A stretch of DNA of 64,000 nt, taken from the NCBI GenBank assembly GCA_965644315.1, contig CBFFRQ010000008.1, positions 42,927-106,926 on the forward strand, read 5' to 3'. This stretch comes from Caecitellus pseudoparvulus (Eukaryota > Bigyra: Bicosoecida). Made by a program: the position numbers and the translations under genes. The notes under the pieces were generated by a model. The model had not been told where the DNA came from. It worked only from the letters and a program-made list of their open reading frames with translations, and made no database searches. Shown piece by piece: positions 19,331 through 29,006 of the stretch (position 1 is its first letter; every line of letters begins with the position of its first letter).

Positions 19331-19832
19331 GGCAGGCAATGACGCCGTGATCAAGCTGTCTCGGTGCTGCTCGAGTCAAGCCCCGCCCAATTGACGGATC
19401 GCCACCCAACTCTCCACTCCACAACAATGACTGTCATGCCACATTCAACACTGACACACGACACACAGCGAAGTTCACATTAAGTGTTTACATGCAACAG
19501 CAGCTCAGCGTTTATTCACCTAGATTGAGTAAGTTGACAAGGTGGGCGTTTTGCCGCCAGTACTTTCGACGGCGGTGCCCAAGCAGCCATCCCTGCCCCA
19601 CGCCAGCACACCGTCAACTTCCCCCGCTAGCAGCACTCCTGCAGCCATCGCTGCGCAGAGGACAGACGTGTCGGAGTGGACTGGACGTGGCCACTGCTGC
19701 TCTGACTCGCCACAGCCTGCTTCCCCAGTTTGCCGACCGCACTCGACTGCACAGCTCCTGCCCACAGCCTGCACACCACACACAGCGCTTCTTGCCGTTG
19801 AGGTGCACACAGGGACTCCACTTCTAGCGGTC
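19331..19832. promoter_or_regulatory. Bidirectional promoter region, unit 1
   Basis: Separates the divergent Kelch-like and giant genes. It contains the block CCCCGCCCAATTGACGGATC near 19381-19401 (GC-rich plus CCAAT-like), which is repeated in units 2 and 3. The 97 in-frame codons upstream of the giant gene's ATG contain no ATG and are best read as 5' UTR. Confidence 0.45.
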
Positions 19833-22800
19833 ATGGGTGGCCCCGCTGGTCCCACTGCACTTGTGCCTGCCCAGGCTGCTCGCCAGCCACGTCTGCGGCA
19901 GTGCAGACCGCTGCAACGCCTGGCACTTCCCTGCGTCATTGCACTATGCTTTGCGCTGCTGCCCATCGTCCACTGCATCACTAACGAGACGCTTCCACAG
20001 GCACTGCAACGCCAACTGCGTTTTCAGTCCTATGAGCCGATTCCCGCCTCCGCGTGGAGTGCAGGCGTCGCGGGCGATACGCTGGCCCTGAGCACAAAAG
20101 CACGCATTGGCGCCAGCTCACACAGCACAGAGCACAATGCGACGCTGTTCGTGGAGGCTGCCCACGTGTCTGTGCATGAGGAGCTCCTGAGGTGGGACTT
20201 CAACATCAGCGTCAACGGCAGCCTGCCCCTTGCAGGCAACGCCTCCTCCGCTGCCATGCCACACGTCAGCTTCTGGGCAGTGGGCACGATGGTGGACCTG
20301 TTCGTGCAGGACCACGCGCCCATGCCGTGGGCCAACCGCAGCACCTGGCGCAACGCCTCCGCCACCATCCCGCTCCGTGCCGAGGGCTCCAGCACTGTGC
20401 ACGAGGTGACGCTGCAAGGACCAGCCAACCTCTTCGTCATCTTCAAACTCGTGTGGACGCAGGGCTACCCCGAGCCCCGCGTGGCCTGCCACACAGTGCA
20501 CAGGTGGCATCACTGGGCGTGGCAGCGTGTGGACGGTGCTCGGCTGTGCTCGGGGCTGGTGTGGGGCCACCCAGTCCTGCCCTCACACATCACACCCGCC
20601 CCGACGCCGGCTCACCCTCGCGCCTGGACACCAGGCACACACCACCTGCGTGCCGTGCTGCACGCTCCAGTGCAGGATGCATTGCTGCCCTTCCACATGG
20701 CTGCCGCTCTGCAACACCCACAAGATGGCCCGGTGCTCTTGGAGATCCGAGGCCTCCAGCTGCATTCCCTGCGAGCACTGCCTGAGGGCCCAGCAGCAGT
20801 CAGCTGGTCAGTGCAAGCGTGGACTGCGGGGCAGCGTGTGCATGACCCTGGCAGTGGGCCACCTCACCCCCCTCGTGTGGAGCTCGTGCCAGTGACACTG
20901 AGCACCAAAATGGTCAGCATCGGAGACACGCACGCATGTGCCATCACCGGTCCACATGCTGGGGTCAAGTGCTTCGGGGCAGGCGGCAACAAGCTCAACT
21001 TCTTCGCTGGCAAGGGCCGCCTGGGCTACGGCGGCATCGACAACGTCGGCGTGGAGAAGACCCTGAAAGACGTCCCCTTCGTGCAGCTGCCCCGCCCAGC
21101 CAGGCACATCCGAGCGGGGCAGCTGGCGACGTGTGCCACCCTCAACAACGGCACGCTGTACTGCTGGGGTGAGGGCGGCACGGGCATCTTGGGCCACGGC
21201 GGTGGGCATGATGTCGGGGATGACCCGGGTGAGACACCCCTGTCCTCCGGCCCCGTGCCCGTCGTGGGACGCGTCACCATGACAGCCATCGGCGAGCAGC
21301 ACGCCTGTGCTCTGCTGGACACAGGGCATGTGCGCTGCTGGGGCAGTGGCCTCGGAGGACGCACTGGGTACGCGTCACAGAGCCCAATCCTGGACGCGTC
21401 CACAGCCGGCATCGTGCGCCTGTCTGACCTGGCCGTGTCCATTGACTCCATGTGGGGCTTCACATGTGCTCTGCTGGTGAGTGCCGATGTGCAGTGCTGG
21501 GGCACAGGGTCCTTTGAGCCGCTCGCAGGCGGCGCTGGGTGGCTGGGCCTGGGGTACCTCACTGATGTGGGGGACAATGAGCACCCTGCTGACGTCGGGC
21601 CCGTGCCGTTGGGCGGCAAGGTGCTGGACATGTCAGTGGGCATGTTCCACGCCTGTGCGTTGATGCTGTCTGGGGGTGTGCGGTGCTGGGGTGCCAACGA
21701 TGAGTCCATTCCATTTAGTGGAGGCAATACTTTTCCACTCTCTGGACGTCTGGGCATCGGCAGCACCGCCAGCATGGGTGACAATGAGCCTGCCTCCGCC
21801 TCCCCCATCATCCAGCTGCCGTGGGAGGTGACCAGCATCTGTTCGTCATTCTGGAACAACTGTGTCACGACCGTGAGCGGGCAGTCCATGTGCTGGGGTG
21901 GCGAGGACTATGGTGAGGCGGGCGTGGGGCGTCAAAAGTACCCATACAGTGTGATGGCGAAGCGGTCCATCGGGGACGATGAAGTGCCGTGGATGCAAGG
22001 GTGGATGCAGAATGGCGCCCCCGTCAGCTTCATGAGCTGCGGCACCGCCAGTCAGTTCATCGGCCTGCAGGGCGGCGGCATCCGCTACATCGGCGCGCTG
22101 GGAGAGGGGCGCTCAGCAACAGGCAAGCTGCGCATCGCAGACGCACGACGATATGAGGCACACCAGGTCGTCCTCACGCCACAAGTATTGCATGCAAAGC
22201 TTGCAGCAGTGAGTGTGCTGCGCCTGGCCGCTCCTGAGTTCACAGACACAGCCAGTATTCACGCAGGATACAACTTCGCATGCGCGTTGACGCGGTGGAA
22301 GGGTGTCAGGTGTTGGGGCCAAAGTTTTAATCTCAAGCTGGGGAGAGAAGAGCCTTCCACGCATGTCGGCCGTGTCAACCTGGGACAACGTTCCACCGCA
22401 CTGCTGCTGCCTGGCCCGGTAGAGGAGCTGTCTATTCAAGCGCGTCACGCTTGTGCTCGACTGCAAGATGCTAGCGTGCGCTGCTGGGGGAACAACGGGG
22501 ACTCTCAGGCTGGTGCTGGCGACTGGTTCGAGTCAGCAGCATCTTCTACCCCGATTGCACTTGGTGGGACGCCTGTGACCATCGAGGCCGGCCGCTCCCA
22601 CTCCTGCGCTGTGCTATCGTCAGGACAGGTGCAGTGCTGGGGAGTCAATGTGTATGGTGAGAGATTCCACCCGAACTCGTATGAATCTTCATCAGGTCAG
22701 CCTGCCAATGCCATCGCTCCTGCCAGGCAGGTGTGCGCTGGTTTTCACCTGACATGCCTGCTGCTCGATGACGGCCGTGTCCAGTGTGTTGGCAACACGC

Positions 22801-25800
22801 ACTGGGGCATCCAGGGAACAGGGAGCACTTTCTACACGTCAGAGACGACCCCTCTGACCACGTTGAATGCTGTAGGCACCGTGCAGCTGTCTGAGCCTGC
22901 CAGCTCCATTGTCTGCGGTGTTCACCACGCTTGTGCAGTGCTGGCCAGTGGGTCTGTGCAATGCTGGGGCAGGGGGGGCGATCCTCGAATCTGGCGAGCC
23001 AGGCTCGGACAGCCGGGCTTGACCAGCAGTCACATTGGAGACGACGAGACACCAGCCTCCCTCGGCCCTGTGCAGCTGTCTGGACCTGCTGTCGCGGTGG
23101 AAGCGGGGCCATACCAGTCCTGTGCAGTGCTCGCTACAGGCCACTTGCAGTGCTGGGGCTGGAACTTCAAGGGAGAGCTCTTCTACGGCCACACCGACAC
23201 CGTCGGCGCCACCAACACACCGCACCAGGCTGGGCTCTCCCCACTGCCCCCCACAGTGCAACAGGTGGCCGCTGGCTACGAGGCCACCTGCGTCCTGCTG
23301 CATGGCGGGCACATTCGGTGTGTCGGCGACAATGCTCAGGGCCTGCTGGGCTCGGGCTTCCCGGGCATTGTGGGCCAGCACGGGCTGCCTCGCTACATGC
23401 TCAACCCATCCCCACAAGTGCTGGACCTGGGGCAGCATGTGGCCATTTCCTCCCTGCTGCCTGGTCTCCGCGCCCTGGGCAGTGTCATGCAGTGGGCCAG
23501 CATTGCCCAGGTGCGCTCGTGCCCCTCCTGCCCCATGAAGGACGTGGAGTCCCTCCCACCCTGGCTCATGAGCGTCATGCGCGGGGCCGAGTTCATCGAC
23601 ATGCTGCCCCCTGCCGCCTCCACCGGCATTCTGTGCCGGCAGCGCGGCATGCCGACGCGCTCTGGAGTGGACCTGTGTGCACCTTACCAAGCCTGCAGTC
23701 GTAACCTGGATGCATCTGCTGAGCTGCAGCCCTTCGCTGAGACGTGTGTGTGGCCCGAAGACTGGTCCATGGCCACCATCCTCCAAGTGACTGCTGTGAC
23801 TGACCAGGCTGCACAAGGCAAGCCTGCAGTGTCGCCTGCCGCGGGGGGACTGCAGGTGAAACTGGTGGGGCGCTTCTGGCCCCTCACCATTCTCCGTCGC
23901 GAAGCCGTGCCGTTTACTGTCTTGATAGGTGCCGCGCCCTGCACAGCCCCTCAGCTGGCGTCCGTGTCAGAGCTGACGTGCATCACGCCTCCACTGCCGA
24001 GCACAAACCTCACCTCAGGCGCTGCCATCCGCATCGAGCACAGCGTCCCCAATGTCCCCAGCCCTGTGCGGAGTCCGCCTGATGTGGTGGTGCAGTATGC
24101 GCCGCCACTGCTGAGCTTCGTGCAGCCAGCCCAGGATCTCCCCGTCACGGGCGCAGACGTGACTGTGCGTGGCGCGCACCTCGGCCAGACGCTGTCCAGC
24201 ACGGCCAGTGTGCCGTGGCTCTTGCCGCTGGCTGCTGTGCACATTGCTGTGCTGGAGCACCCCCTCGAAGCGGCTCCAGCGTCCCGCTGCAACGTAACGT
24301 CAGTGTCAGTGGCGTCCATTCAGTGCACCATGCCGCCTGGCCTGGGCACGGTGTGGCTGCGTGTCACTGTGGCTGGGCAAACCGCCCTAGACATGCTACA
24401 GGTGTCATATGCGGCGCCACTCGTCACTTCAGTCGTGCCTGCCACTCTCCTGTGGTCCCCGCCTGCCAACGCCAGCCAGGCATCGCTCCACATCCACGGG
24501 TCAGCTCTGGGACTGCGAGCCCAGGACTTGGACGTGACTGTCGCTGGCGCACCCTGTGGACAGATCCTGTGGCATGACAGCACCCATATCGAGTGTGCTG
24601 CCGTGAACACCAGTGCCGTGGACACATCGGCATCATCGGGAGATGTCATGCTTCGTGTGCTGCCCACTGGCCACGAGACAAGCCTGTCGGCAGCAGTGCG
24701 TGTCTTCGGACCCATGCGCGTCACAGGCGCAGTTCCACTGACTGTCCCATGGGGAGGCGGCACTATGACTGTGTTTGGGCTGGAGTTCGGCCTGCTGGGA
24801 GTTGGGGGGAGCATCGACGCAGTGACCATGAACGGCGTGCCCTGCACCGGAGTTGTGGTGTCGGCATCTTCCCTCTCGTGCTCCCTGCCGCCCGGAGTCG
24901 GTGGGCTGTCCCCCATCGTTGTGCGGCGTGCCGCCGGCGCCGAGGCCCAGTTTGTCAGTGCGTCCTTGGCGTATGACCCGCCCCGTCTCAGCCACACACA
25001 GCCCAGCGTCTTGTCTGCAGCGTTGCCTGGAGCTCAAGGCACCACCACTCTGACTGTGTATGGCCAAGGCTTCGGCCGGCCGGGTGCTTCCCAGGTGCAG
25101 GCAACGGTTGGATCACAGACGTGCGTCGTACAGCACGTGTCCAACACCACGCTCCTGTGCACGGGCCTGAATGCGACGGCACTGCTGGCCGTAGCAAGTG
25201 CAACAGTGCAAGTGACAGTGGCTGGGCGCCCCTGTCCGTCGCCGTTAAACCTGCGCGTGCTGCAGAAGCCATCAGTGGCGGCCATGCAACCGTCGGTCGT
25301 GACGGCTGCGGGAGGCACAGAGGTGACGCTGCTGGGTGTGGACTTCGGGGGGGGGGCTCTTTCCGATGTGCAGGAGGTGCTGATTGGCGCCGCCACCTGT
25401 GCCATCCTGACGGTGAGCTCCACCAGCATTCGCTGCAGGACACCTTCCAAGCAAGCCGCTGGCGGGAGCCCTGTGGCGGCCACCGTGCGCCTTGCCTCTG
25501 GCTTCCAGGACACTCTGCCCAATGCCCTGATCTACACTGAAGCAGAGATCTTCCGCGTCGAAGGGGGCACCCTCATGCCTGCCGCTCGCCTGGGGGTCGC
25601 CACAGCGACACTGAGCGCTTTTGGCCTGGCCTTGGGTGCACCGGGCATGGCCAGTCCTGGCAATGTGTCCATCGCGGGTGTCGACTGTGCTGCGGCAGGT
25701 GGTGTTGTCAGCCTTGCTGCCAATGCCCGCAGTGTGACGTGTGACGGACTCGACCCTGGCGTCCTGCCACAGCAACAGGCTGGCTCAGCCACGACTGTGC

Positions 25801-28376
25801 AGCTGGTCGTAACGACCAATGAAGGCCTGCAGCTGACTGCACCTGCTGGCACTGTGCAGCTCCTGGGGCCACCACAAGTGGAAGCGCTCGTCCCGCCGCA
25901 GGTGCGTGCAGGGGAAGCCGTCGCTGTGCTCGGGCGCAACTTCGGCCTGCAACGTGGCGACGTTCAAGAGGTGCTGGTCGGCAGCGTACCCGTGCCAGAC
26001 GAGGCGTGGGAGTGGAACAGCCAGGGCAGCATCAGCATCACGGCTGTGCCCGAACCCGCCACCTTGGTCCTGTCCAGCCTCGCAGATTTGCCAGTGGTGC
26101 TGCGCCTGGCCAACGGCCACAGTGCAGTGTCCACCTCCCCGGCTGTCTTGACGTACGACGTGCCGCCCTCTGCCCCCCGCAACGCACCAGGCGAGCCCTG
26201 CCTGTACCGCGAGGGGCCAGGCGGCAACATCAGGGCAAGCTTCCTGTGGGAAGATGACACTGCCACTCGACTTTCGCCTGTTGCGGCATGGATCGTGCAT
26301 GTGTCTGTGCAACCCTGGATGCAGGGCGGACGGTACACACAGCGAGTCGTGCCGACATCAGGCGAGTCGGTGGGCGACGTGCTGGTGTCGGACGCAGGGA
26401 TTGGGCCGTGCAGTCACTTGCGAGTGAATGGGAGGAGCGCATCCACTCGTGTCATTGACCTGCGCATTCTGGAGTCGCCTCAACGCCCCGTGTGGGTGCG
26501 TGTCAGTGCGGCAACAGGCGTGGCCGACCCTGCCCTGCGCGGCCCGCCCAGTGCTGTGGGTGGGCCAGTCTTCCCCCAGTGCCTGCCAGCGCAGTACATT
26601 GCCACTCAGCACGCGAGGCAGGGGCGGTGGCGTGGCGCGGTGTGTCTTGCCTGTCCCGATGGCGCCGTGTGTGGGGGCTTGCCGTGGGAAGGCATGCGGG
26701 CGGCTGCAGGCTACTACAGGGTGCCCTGGAGCGAGCATGGCCTGACGTTCCAGCGGTGCGCAGACCCGACACTGTGCCCGCCAGCGGTCAATGTGCGCTT
26801 GACTGCGCAGCAGCTGGCGTATGTGCGCCCCCAGTGGAACGTGACACGCCCCAACTCCACGTCAGAAGGGCAGCACCCTGGTCTGCCGGCAGCTTTCCAA
26901 GCCCAGCAGCTGGACATCCAAGCACCTGCCGAGGACGGCTTCACTGTGCAGCAGGGCGACGCATCGAACTCCTCCGCTGCAGATCTGGTCGTGGCCTCGA
27001 ACTGTGTTGCTGGGCACACTGGCCTCATGATGTCCTTTGACCTGGAGTGGCCAGACCCCTTCAAGACTCTGCTTGCTGTGTCTGACACAGCTGCTGCCAG
27101 CAGCGCACAAATCGCATCCCTGGACTGCGTGCGCTCCAAGGAGGTGCCCAACGCCCCCAGCTCCTCCTTCCGCATGCAGGTTCTCCTCACGGTGGCCGCT
27201 CCTGCCATCATCCTCTCCGTGTGCCTCCTGGGTGCCTTCGGGCTGGCTGCGCTGAAGTCTCGCCCCGACTGGGCTGAGGCTCGCCGCCGCGTCATTGTCG
27301 CCGTCCTGGTCGTGGCGTTCTTGTTTTACGCGCCCCTCACTCGCACAGTCATGCAGCTGTTTACATGTGTGAGTGTGGGCGGGGAGCAGCGCCTGCTGAA
27401 TGACTTGGAGGTGCTGTGTGACTCGCCTGGAAACTTGGCGTGGGTGTATGGCTTGGGCGTGCCGCTGCTCGTGGTGTTCGTCGCTGGCATGCCAGCGGCC
27501 ATTGCCCACACCCTGTACAGTCGACGCACTCGTCTGCAAGACTCATCATGGCATCGCCGCACATTCGGATTCTTGTATGTCGACTACAAGCCGCAGTACT
27601 ACTGGTACGAGGTGGTCATCATGACCCGCAAGGCCCTGTTTGCCACGGTGCTCGTAGCACTGCGCCCCATCGGGCTGCTGTGGCAGATTGCATTCGGCAT
27701 GCTCGTGCTGTCTGCAGCCTGCATCGCCTCTGCCACCTGGGCGCCCTTCATCAACCCCACCTTCAACTCCCTCGACTTGGCATCCTTGGCGCTGTCTATG
27801 ACCACACTGGCAGGCGGCGCCATTCTGTACCAGGGCGCAGTGGAGCAGCGCAGAGCAGACGCAGTCGGTGGCTCGCCGCCGTGGCCTCACTACAGTGCTG
27901 CAGGCCAGACTGTCACAGTGCTGCTCACCTTGGCCAACATCATCTTCGTCGTGGGCATGGTGGCTTGGATGGCACGCTCCTTCTACAACGAGGAGATCTC
28001 CCCTCGCCTCAGCGTCGCCAAAGCCAAGCACAAAGACGGCATCTTGAAGGCGTCTCGGCTGCACCACAAGCTTGCCAAGGCCGGCAAGCTCTCGGACAAG
28101 CCCAAGAGCTCCGTGCTGGAGAAGGCTGGAGATCTACCTTCTCCAGCTGCTGTGCCGGTGGGGCAGGATGCCAAGCATGCACCTGCCAGTGCTCCGGACA
28201 CGCCAGGCGCTGAATCATCACAAACAGGCATGGCCCAATCCCCGGTGGTTGCTCGTGGACGTGCACCCCAGGAGAAGGCAGCCGTTGCAGCCGTTGCGGG
28301 AAGGTCAGTGTTGACGCCTGGCAGCCGTGCTGCACGTGTGCGAGCGAACTTGGCTGTGGCGAAATCGAAGAAGTGA
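19833..28376 (+). CDS. Giant RCC1/IPT surface protein, copy 1 (first membrane helix deleted)
   Basis: A 2,847-residue single-exon protein. The start is the first in-frame ATG, directly before a signal peptide (LALPCVIALCFALLPIVHC). Order: an N-glycosylation-rich beta domain; from residue ~365 to ~1190, fourteen RCC1-like repeats with the pattern C.LL..G.V.CWG; from ~1320 to ~2110, a run of IPT/TIG Ig-like domains (for example TVPWGGGTMTVFGLEFG); a fibronectin-like segment; a Cys-rich segment with ACPDGAVCGG; then several membrane helices and a basic cytoplasmic tail. Compared with copies 2 and 3 it lacks 76 codons after GHTG, removing the CSKCAVGYG module and the first transmembrane helix while keeping frame. 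With one helix fewer, the tail would end up on the other side or a helix must re-insert. Function unknown; the layout suggests an adhesion or sensing receptor. Confidence 0.85.
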   Translation: MGGPAGPTALVPAQAARQPRLRQCRPLQRLALPCVIALCFALLPIVHCITNETLPQALQRQLRFQSYEPIPASAWSAGVAGDTLALSTKARIGASSHSTEHNATLFVEAAHVSVHEELLRWDFNISVNGSLPLAGNASSAAMPHVSFWAVGTMVDLFVQDHAPMPWANRSTWRNASATIPLRAEGSSTVHEVTLQGPANLFVIFKLVWTQGYPEPRVACHTVHRWHHWAWQRVDGARLCSGLVWGHPVLPSHITPAPTPAHPRAWTPGTHHLRAVLHAPVQDALLPFHMAAALQHPQDGPVLLEIRGLQLHSLRALPEGPAAVSWSVQAWTAGQRVHDPGSGPPHPPRVELVPVTLSTKMVSIGDTHACAITGPHAGVKCFGAGGNKLNFFAGKGRLGYGGIDNVGVEKTLKDVPFVQLPRPARHIRAGQLATCATLNNGTLYCWGEGGTGILGHGGGHDVGDDPGETPLSSGPVPVVGRVTMTAIGEQHACALLDTGHVRCWGSGLGGRTGYASQSPILDASTAGIVRLSDLAVSIDSMWGFTCALLVSADVQCWGTGSFEPLAGGAGWLGLGYLTDVGDNEHPADVGPVPLGGKVLDMSVGMFHACALMLSGGVRCWGANDESIPFSGGNTFPLSGRLGIGSTASMGDNEPASASPIIQLPWEVTSICSSFWNNCVTTVSGQSMCWGGEDYGEAGVGRQKYPYSVMAKRSIGDDEVPWMQGWMQNGAPVSFMSCGTASQFIGLQGGGIRYIGALGEGRSATGKLRIADARRYEAHQVVLTPQVLHAKLAAVSVLRLAAPEFTDTASIHAGYNFACALTRWKGVRCWGQSFNLKLGREEPSTHVGRVNLGQRSTALLLPGPVEELSIQARHACARLQDASVRCWGNNGDSQAGAGDWFESAASSTPIALGGTPVTIEAGRSHSCAVLSSGQVQCWGVNVYGERFHPNSYESSSGQPANAIAPARQVCAGFHLTCLLLDDGRVQCVGNTHWGIQGTGSTFYTSETTPLTTLNAVGTVQLSEPASSIVCGVHHACAVLASGSVQCWGRGGDPRIWRARLGQPGLTSSHIGDDETPASLGPVQLSGPAVAVEAGPYQSCAVLATGHLQCWGWNFKGELFYGHTDTVGATNTPHQAGLSPLPPTVQQVAAGYEATCVLLHGGHIRCVGDNAQGLLGSGFPGIVGQHGLPRYMLNPSPQVLDLGQHVAISSLLPGLRALGSVMQWASIAQVRSCPSCPMKDVESLPPWLMSVMRGAEFIDMLPPAASTGILCRQRGMPTRSGVDLCAPYQACSRNLDASAELQPFAETCVWPEDWSMATILQVTAVTDQAAQGKPAVSPAAGGLQVKLVGRFWPLTILRREAVPFTVLIGAAPCTAPQLASVSELTCITPPLPSTNLTSGAAIRIEHSVPNVPSPVRSPPDVVVQYAPPLLSFVQPAQDLPVTGADVTVRGAHLGQTLSSTASVPWLLPLAAVHIAVLEHPLEAAPASRCNVTSVSVASIQCTMPPGLGTVWLRVTVAGQTALDMLQVSYAAPLVTSVVPATLLWSPPANASQASLHIHGSALGLRAQDLDVTVAGAPCGQILWHDSTHIECAAVNTSAVDTSASSGDVMLRVLPTGHETSLSAAVRVFGPMRVTGAVPLTVPWGGGTMTVFGLEFGLLGVGGSIDAVTMNGVPCTGVVVSASSLSCSLPPGVGGLSPIVVRRAAGAEAQFVSASLAYDPPRLSHTQPSVLSAALPGAQGTTTLTVYGQGFGRPGASQVQATVGSQTCVVQHVSNTTLLCTGLNATALLAVASATVQVTVAGRPCPSPLNLRVLQKPSVAAMQPSVVTAAGGTEVTLLGVDFGGGALSDVQEVLIGAATCAILTVSSTSIRCRTPSKQAAGGSPVAATVRLASGFQDTLPNALIYTEAEIFRVEGGTLMPAARLGVATATLSAFGLALGAPGMASPGNVSIAGVDCAAAGGVVSLAANARSVTCDGLDPGVLPQQQAGSATTVQLVVTTNEGLQLTAPAGTVQLLGPPQVEALVPPQVRAGEAVAVLGRNFGLQRGDVQEVLVGSVPVPDEAWEWNSQGSISITAVPEPATLVLSSLADLPVVLRLANGHSAVSTSPAVLTYDVPPSAPRNAPGEPCLYREGPGGNIRASFLWEDDTATRLSPVAAWIVHVSVQPWMQGGRYTQRVVPTSGESVGDVLVSDAGIGPCSHLRVNGRSASTRVIDLRILESPQRPVWVRVSAATGVADPALRGPPSAVGGPVFPQCLPAQYIATQHARQGRWRGAVCLACPDGAVCGGLPWEGMRAAAGYYRVPWSEHGLTFQRCADPTLCPPAVNVRLTAQQLAYVRPQWNVTRPNSTSEGQHPGLPAAFQAQQLDIQAPAEDGFTVQQGDASNSSAADLVVASNCVAGHTGLMMSFDLEWPDPFKTLLAVSDTAAASSAQIASLDCVRSKEVPNAPSSSFRMQVLLTVAAPAIILSVCLLGAFGLAALKSRPDWAEARRRVIVAVLVVAFLFYAPLTRTVMQLFTCVSVGGEQRLLNDLEVLCDSPGNLAWVYGLGVPLLVVFVAGMPAAIAHTLYSRRTRLQDSSWHRRTFGFLYVDYKPQYYWYEVVIMTRKALFATVLVALRPIGLLWQIAFGMLVLSAACIASATWAPFINPTFNSLDLASLALSMTTLAGGAILYQGAVEQRRADAVGGSPPWPHYSAAGQTVTVLLTLANIIFVVGMVAWMARSFYNEEISPRLSVAKAKHKDGILKASRLHHKLAKAGKLSDKPKSSVLEKAGDLPSPAAVPVGQDAKHAPASAPDTPGAESSQTGMAQSPVVARGRAPQEKAAVAAVAGRSVLTPGSRAARVRANLAVAKSKK

Positions 28377-28689
28377 GCCATCCTTCACCTTATCCAAATG
28401 CATGGTTTGTTATTTTACTCACAAAAGTAAGGTATCAAGCATTCCCAACCCATTTAGCTGACGCAGGTGAGCGTATCATGCTTGAAGCATGCTCTCCCAT
28501 ACAAAAATCTCCAGGTCGCTGCATGCCCAAGGCTGTGTCCGCCGCGGTCACCCAGAAAACAGACCTTTCCGATTCCCAGAGCGAAATTCAAACAGCAAAT
28601 ACAAGCTCTGCTAACACTTCGTTTCCAGCAGTGTCTGAAAACAAGTGCTGCGCGGTGGCTCAATCAAATCTGCACCATCAGAAAGCCAC
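28377..28689. other. 3' spacer of unit 1
   Basis: Spacer after giant gene 1, clearly related to 40425-40739 but much more diverged than the coding parts. It holds the AATGCATG motif 20 bp after the stop. No protein is supported here. Confidence 0.5.
28397..28404 (+). terminator. AATGCATG 3'-end motif, giant gene 1
   Basis: AATGCATG 20 bp after the stop. It is retained at the same place after giant genes 2 and 3, although the surrounding spacer has diverged. Confidence 0.45.
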
Positions 28690-29001
28690 GCCAGCAAGAC
28701 ACACTCAAACACCTCCACGCACAAGGCGCTTGCGACACTCATTCACAGCGCCAAGGATGCCATTCTCAACAAGAGCCACAAAGCTCACCATGCTGCTTCC
28801 GCGCACATACTCTGCTCGGCAGTGCACAGGCGAGCGCTCCCCGTCCAAGTCTTGGCCAGCATACTCAAAGCAGCCACCGAGCACAAGCTTCACGGACGGT
28901 CCATGGTGCAGCTTGCAACAGCCTGTCTCCCCCACCGACAGCAGGCCCAGGTGCGCCGCCGCACATCCCGACGCCCACACAGCAAGCGCACCAAACCTTG
29001 A
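28690..29001 (+). pseudogene. Copied C-terminal fragment of the helical-repeat gene (unit 2)
   Basis: Encodes the last ~103 residues of the gene at 16104-18672 (THKALATLIHSAKDAILN ... HSKRTKP, stop) with only a few substitutions and no frameshift. There is no start codon or upstream exon in matching sequence, so it is probably a non-functional by-product of the tandem duplication. It forms the 3' flank, possibly the 3' UTR, of the Kelch-like gene on the other strand. Confidence 0.8.
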
Positions 29002-29006
29002 CGCCT

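Larger units (their letters stand above)
18362..28690. repeat. Tandem repeat unit 1 (shortened, about 10.3 kb)
   Basis: First of three direct tandem copies. Matching sequence begins at CCAGCAAGACAC inside the 3' end of the helical-repeat gene and extends past the giant gene into its 3' spacer. Compared with unit 2 it lacks 1,494 bp in the Kelch-like gene (unit-2 positions 29062-30555 or so) and 228 bp in the giant gene (38845-39072). Offset to unit 2 is 10,329 bp at the left boundary and about 11,820 bp after the first deletion. Confidence 0.93.

Noticed and set aside
19542-19832. Upstream extension of giant gene 1 as coding sequence
   Set aside because: The frame is open but has no ATG. In unit 2 an in-frame stop near 31474 interrupts the equivalent region, and the signal peptide directly follows the chosen ATG.
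18678-28376. Unit 1 as a plain pseudogene copy
   Set aside because: Despite two deletions both frames remain fully open with intact splice sites, so decay is not shown; an assembly artefact remains possible.
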